NCBI GenBank assembly: GCA_021323945.1
Contig: JAJPKA010000014.1
Span: 124,001-188,000 of the forward strand
Direction: 5' to 3'
DNA from: Pseudomonadota bacterium
GTDB taxonomy: Bacteria > Desulfobacterota > Binatia > Binatales > Binataceae
DNA length: 64,000 nucleotides
Shown: positions 60,611-64,000 of the stretch, in pieces
Layout of the letters: each line of letters opens with the position of its first letter
Numbering within the stretch: position 1 is the first letter of the stretch
Program-made: the position numbers and the translations under genes
The notes under the pieces: model-generated
Told to the model about the DNA's origin: nothing
Database searches by the model: none
Seen by the model: the letters and a program-made list of their open reading frames with translations, nothing else

Positions 60611-61172
60611 ATGCTCCACCGTCTGGAGACGTTGACGAAATCAACCATCAATACACTTTTTGGTGTTGTTCCAAGTGTGATTTTGGCGATCGCAGTTGGC
60701 GGCACTCGCTCCGAAGCCGCTGCGTCCCGGGCTTTTTCATCTACGGCCGTCGCTGACACGGCAAGTAATCCCGAATCATGGCAGCAGGCTGCCGATCAAG
60801 CTCTGCAAAAAGCGGAAATCGCAACTGGGAAGGCATATGGCATACAGCGAAGTCGTGGAGGATTTAGAGGACTTCTCACTTGAAGCAAAAATAATGGCCA
60901 TGCTGCGCGAAAACAAGATTACGCGTGATTCCGATATTCATGTGCATGCTAACAATGGTATTGTGACGGTCAGCGGTCACATGGCCTCGCCCCAAAAGGC
61001 GCGCCAAGTCCAGTGCATCGTATCAAACGTCTATGGTGTTAAGGGTGTGAAGAATGCGCTTACGGCACCCAATGATGAGGTCACCGTGACGCGGTCTGCG
61101 GCGGATTCTGTGCAAGTGGCTCAGCCGTCGCCCAGCGGCACGGAGCCCGCTGAGAAATCGTCGGCTCCTTAA
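60611..61172 (+). pseudogene. BON-domain secreted protein, reading frame interrupted by a 7-bp tandem duplication (frameshift at ~60832-60845)
   Basis: 5' frame (60611..60883) encodes a signal-like N-terminus + WQQAADQALQKAEIATGKAY; 3' frame (60696..61172) encodes SEVVEDLEDFSLEAKIMAMLRENKITRDSDIHVHANNGIVTVSGHMASPQKARQVQCIVSNVYGVKGVKNAL. Removing one GGCATAT restores ...ATGKAYSEVVEDLEDFSLEAK... Confidence 0.75.
60832..60845 (+). repeat. 7-bp tandem duplication GGCATAT|GGCATAC inside the BON-domain gene
   Basis: Direct reading of aaGGCATATGGCATACagcg. Confidence 0.9.
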
Positions 61173-61245
61173 GGATTTGCGGCTGGCGAGTCATCCATTT
61201 GGGTAATCGTTCACTTAACCGACCAGTTTTAAGGAGAATCCAAAA

Positions 61246-61620
61246 ATGGCAGATAAAAACCTCTCGGAAGCGACCCAGAGCGCTGCGGCATCGGCTCGTC
61301 AGGCGGCAGCCGGCGCGCAGGAGTATGTTGGCAAAAGTGCAGACGCGGCTCGCGATTATGCCAGCAAAGGATATGAAACCGCGCGCCAGTACGCTGATAC
61401 GGCACGCGAGTATGCTACCAAAGGCTATGATGCAGCGCGCGAATACGCGAGCCAAGGCTACGAGGCCGCCCGCGAGTATGCCAATACCGGGATCGAGGTC
61501 GCGGGAAGGGTTAGCGATAATTTGTCCGAATTCGTACGCAAGGAACCGTGGATTGCTGTTGCGGCGGCGTTCGCGATTGGTTACGTCACTGCACGCATAT
61601 TGCGTCGCCTTTCAGTCTAG
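61246..61620 (+). CDS. 11-residue-repeat (LEA-like) protein with DUF883/ElaB-YqjD-like C-terminal membrane anchor
   Basis: AARDYASKGYE|TARQYADTARE|YATKGYDAARE|YASQGYEAARE|YANTGIEVAGR then VRKEPWIAVAAAFAIGYVTARILRRLSV. Confidence 0.85.
   Translation: MADKNLSEATQSAAASARQAAAGAQEYVGKSADAARDYASKGYETARQYADTAREYATKGYDAAREYASQGYEAAREYANTGIEVAGRVSDNLSEFVRKEPWIAVAAAFAIGYVTARILRRLSV
61345..61509 (+). repeat. Five 33-bp (11-aa) in-frame repeats
   Basis: Exact 11-residue register with recurring Y-A-x-x-(G/A)-x-(E/D)-x-A-R-E. Confidence 0.85.
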
Positions 61621-61718
61621 CTGCATCGATGCAGTTCGTGAGGTTCGCAGACCAGTGCGACTTCTGCTCGACTGGCGGTCGCTAATGTGTGGTCCCAACA
61701 CTCAAGAAGGGGCGCGTG

Positions 61719-61997
61719 ATGAGCCAGCCGGCAGTTGATAGGTTGCGCGACCAGGTCCCAGGCCGGGAACTAGACCGGACGCGGCCACCGCTGACGGAAC
61801 GTATCCGCGAACGGCCATTGTTTTCGCTTGGCGTGGCCAGCCTCATCGGCTTTGTCGTTGGCGGTGGCGCAGCCTCGCGCACGGGTGCCGCGACCCTGCT
61901 GCTAATCGCGCGAATCTGGGTGAGACGCGCGGCTACCGATGCGCTCGCCAATGTCATGGCAAGCGAACGCCTGCCCAAGCCGAAGGGCGCCCGCTGA
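61719..61997 (+). CDS. Small membrane protein, DUF883-like anchor region
   Basis: RIRERPLFSLGVASLIGFVVGGGAASRTGAATLLLIARIWVRRAA; ATG at 61719. Confidence 0.65.
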   Translation: MSQPAVDRLRDQVPGRELDRTRPPLTERIRERPLFSLGVASLIGFVVGGGAASRTGAATLLLIARIWVRRAATDALANVMASERLPKPKGAR

Positions 61998-62145
61998 GTC
62001 AGGAACTCGCCCCTCTTGAAGCAAATCGGTGGGATCCGCCGGTTTCGAACGACGTAATTACACCATCAACAATTAATATTGAATTGAATCTTGGGGCAAC
62101 CGCGTTTTTCCAGCCCGGTTCGCCAGACCACAGGATGGCAGGTGG

Positions 62146-62553
62146 CTAGCGATTTTTTGGTTTGCGCTTGTCGAGCAAAGTCGCGATCGCATTGACGAGC
62201 GGGTCAATCTTATAGGGCTTCCGGAGGAATGAATCGTAGCCGAGGCACCGTTCTTTGACGCTTTCCTCAGGCAATGCGCTGGTAACGATCACGGGAATCG
62301 AGGAGTATTCGGGGCTGGCAGCCAGTACTTTGAGCACCGCGGCACCGTCCATTACGGGCATCATCAGGTCGAGCACAATCAGTTCGGGTTTATTTTCCTG
62401 GACACGCATCAGTGCATCCCGCCCATTAAGTGCGGTTACTACTGAATAGCCAAGATCCGTCAGGATGAATTCGAGCACCTCGAGAACCCCGGCTTCGTCA
62501 TCGACGATGAGTATCGTCCTGCCGGCCGGATTGGAATCGAGGGGCTTCGCCAT
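62146..62553 (-). CDS. Single-domain response regulator (CheY-like)
   Basis: ILIVDDEAGVLEVLEFIL; LIVLDLMMPVMDGAAVL; VTSALPEES; FLRKPYK. Confidence 0.95.
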   Translation of the reverse strand: MAKPLDSNPAGRTILIVDDEAGVLEVLEFILTDLGYSVVTALNGRDALMRVQENKPELIVLDLMMPVMDGAAVLKVLAASPEYSSIPVIVTSALPEESVKERCLGYDSFLRKPYKIDPLVNAIATLLDKRKPKNR

Positions 62554-62565
62554 TCCTCACCACCA

Positions 62566-64000
62566 TCACTTCTCGCGCAACTCCACAGGTGATGGGGTCG
62601 CGCGATACAGACCCGAGAGCAGCACTTCGGCACTGGCCGAATCCGGAGCGATCTCGATTCCCTGGCTAGTAATCGACAACTCGCGAAGATTAGAATCGAA
62701 GGCGCTGTCACGGACCTTTAGGATCGATAGCACCCTGGATAACTTTGCCCCGAGCTCAACAAAACGCAGTATGATGTGATTGTCCGTGGTGTCTGAGAGG
62801 CCGACCAACGGAGCGGTCATTGTCGGTCCTATAATTTCTACAGGCTCGGCCGTGCAGATCGTCGTGGTCCCCATTCGAGCCAAGGCCTCCGCCAAGGCGG
62901 CCAAAAATGGCTCCATGGGGCGAGAACGAAGCGCTTTCTTGAAGCCGCCCAAGCCGTCGAGCACCAGACGGCGCACCTTTCTACGACTAACTGCCTCTAG
63001 CAGCCGAGCCGCCAGCTCATCGAGTACCCATTCGGAGGGTGCTTGCCAAAGAATCTCAATGATACCCGCATCAAGTGCCTCGACGAAATGGGGGAACATT
63101 TGAGCTCTGGTACGGATCCGCGCCGGAGTCTCGTAGAATCCGAATAACAAACCAGGTTCGTTGCTATTTGCTTGGGCCAGGAAGTGGAGTCCCATCGTAG
63201 TTTTGCCGGTGCCCGATGGCCCCACTACCATCGTCAAAGTGCGCTCCGGAATGCCTCCTCCCATCATTGAATCCAAGCGCTCAATTCCGGACGAGACGCG
63301 CTTGAGGCGGACATCGTCGGCTGGCAAATTGCGCATTTGCGCCTCTAGCCTTGGATATACCGTGATACCGCCCACACCTATCTGATAATTGTGAACCCCC
63401 TCGAGATAGGAACTGCCGCGAAACTTTCGAATCTGGAGTTCGCGCATCATCCCACAATTGCACAAGGCGCCCGCAAGATTAATGACACCGTCGACCATGG
63501 TTTCTTCGGACGACGGTTTGACCTCAACAGGATTAACCAGTAGAAACACGCTGCAATCCGCTGCATCCGCGTGAGTCTGAAGCTGCTGCACAAAGACTTT
63601 CAGCTCTTCAGAGGAGTGGGCCGAATCAGACGCCGAGGCGAAGCCGTCGAGCACCAGGATCGTCGCCTGGCGCATCGCCACTTCGCGTCGAAGCAGATGT
63701 AATAATCCTGTCAGCCCATCGCTTTTCAAAGTTTTAAATCCACTGATATAGAAAATACCAGTTCCGACCATCCTTTCATCAAAAAAATCCAAGCCGCTCA
63801 GATTACGGAGCATACGCCCAACAGTTTCGGCCATAAGTGTGACGTACAAGACGCTGCTGCCTGCTCGTGCATGACAAAAGGATAGTTGGTTGCCAAAAAT
63901 GGTCTTACCCGTACCCGGAGCGCCTTCAACGATGTAGAGGCCGCCCCTGATAAAGCCACCTTGGAGGACTCTATCCAGTCCGTCGATTCCCGAAGTTAGC
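62566..64000 (-). CDS. KaiC-like double-domain RecA-superfamily ATPase, 5' truncated by window end
   Basis: Two Walker A motifs: EGAPGTGKTIFGNQL (in the open frame upstream of 63849, to 64000) and VGPSGTGKTTMGLHF; TSGIDGLDRVLQGGFIRGGLYIVEG and SSGIERLDSMMGGGIPERTLTMVVG. Confidence 0.93.
   Translation of the reverse strand, partial: LTSGIDGLDRVLQGGFIRGGLYIVEGAPGTGKTIFGNQLSFCHARAGSSVLYVTLMAETVGRMLRNLSGLDFFDERMVGTGIFYISGFKTLKSDGLTGLLHLLRREVAMRQATILVLDGFASASDSAHSSEELKVFVQQLQTHADAADCSVFLLVNPVEVKPSSEETMVDGVINLAGALCNCGMMRELQIRKFRGSSYLEGVHNYQIGVGGITVYPRLEAQMRNLPADDVRLKRVSSGIERLDSMMGGGIPERTLTMVVGPSGTGKTTMGLHFLAQANSNEPGLLFGFYETPARIRTRAQMFPHFVEALDAGIIEILWQAPSEWVLDELAARLLEAVSRRKVRRLVLDGLGGFKKALRSRPMEPFLAALAEALARMGTTTICTAEPVEIIGPTMTAPLVGLSDTTDNHIILRFVELGAKLSRVLSILKVRDSAFDSNLRELSITSQGIEIAPDSASAEVLLSGLYRATPSPVELREK

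Overview
This 64 kb bacterial chromosomal window (moderately high GC) is densely coded. It looks like core genome, not a phage, plasmid or CRISPR island. Taxonomic placement is inference only; it resembles an uncultured deltaproteobacterial or Binatota-like lineage. Recognisable blocks, left to right: HAD hydrolase (truncated at the left edge); DHA2 MFS transporter, Sir2, thioredoxin-like, GNAT, PLD/cardiolipin synthase, two tandem alpha/beta hydrolases, TPR protein; gpmI-eno-FAD monooxygenase-purH-alr; TPP riboswitch with thiS-thiG-thiE; class V aminotransferase and glcD; dnaG, a CAT-anticodon tRNA (probably tRNA-Ile2) and a zinc-ribbon gene; queA-tgt-yajC-secD with no secF; methyltransferase, cupredoxin-like protein, VOC, plsC; FTR1 iron permease with a perfect Fur-like palindrome; hbd, Lrp-RAM, greA, polX, SCO, DUF6496-like, mobA; mutS-amiC-glnD-xerD-M50-scpA-scpB; a beta-solenoid repeat protein; a CmcJ/AsaB-like protein; SMP-30; cysC-sat; amidohydrolase; an unlisted 47-aa desulforedoxin-like ORF; ygfZ; cupin; GT4. 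The right end carries a BON-domain gene split by a 7-bp tandem duplication, an exact 11-residue-repeat (LEA-like) membrane-anchored protein, a related small membrane protein, a response regulator and a double-domain KaiC-like ATPase that runs off the window. The most novel items are the BON frameshift/duplication, the 11-mer repeat protein, the ~20-residue beta-solenoid protein, the KaiC-like/response-regulator pair, a multi-hairpin intergenic region upstream of greA, and the secD locus without secF. No searches were run; all family calls come from motif recognition.
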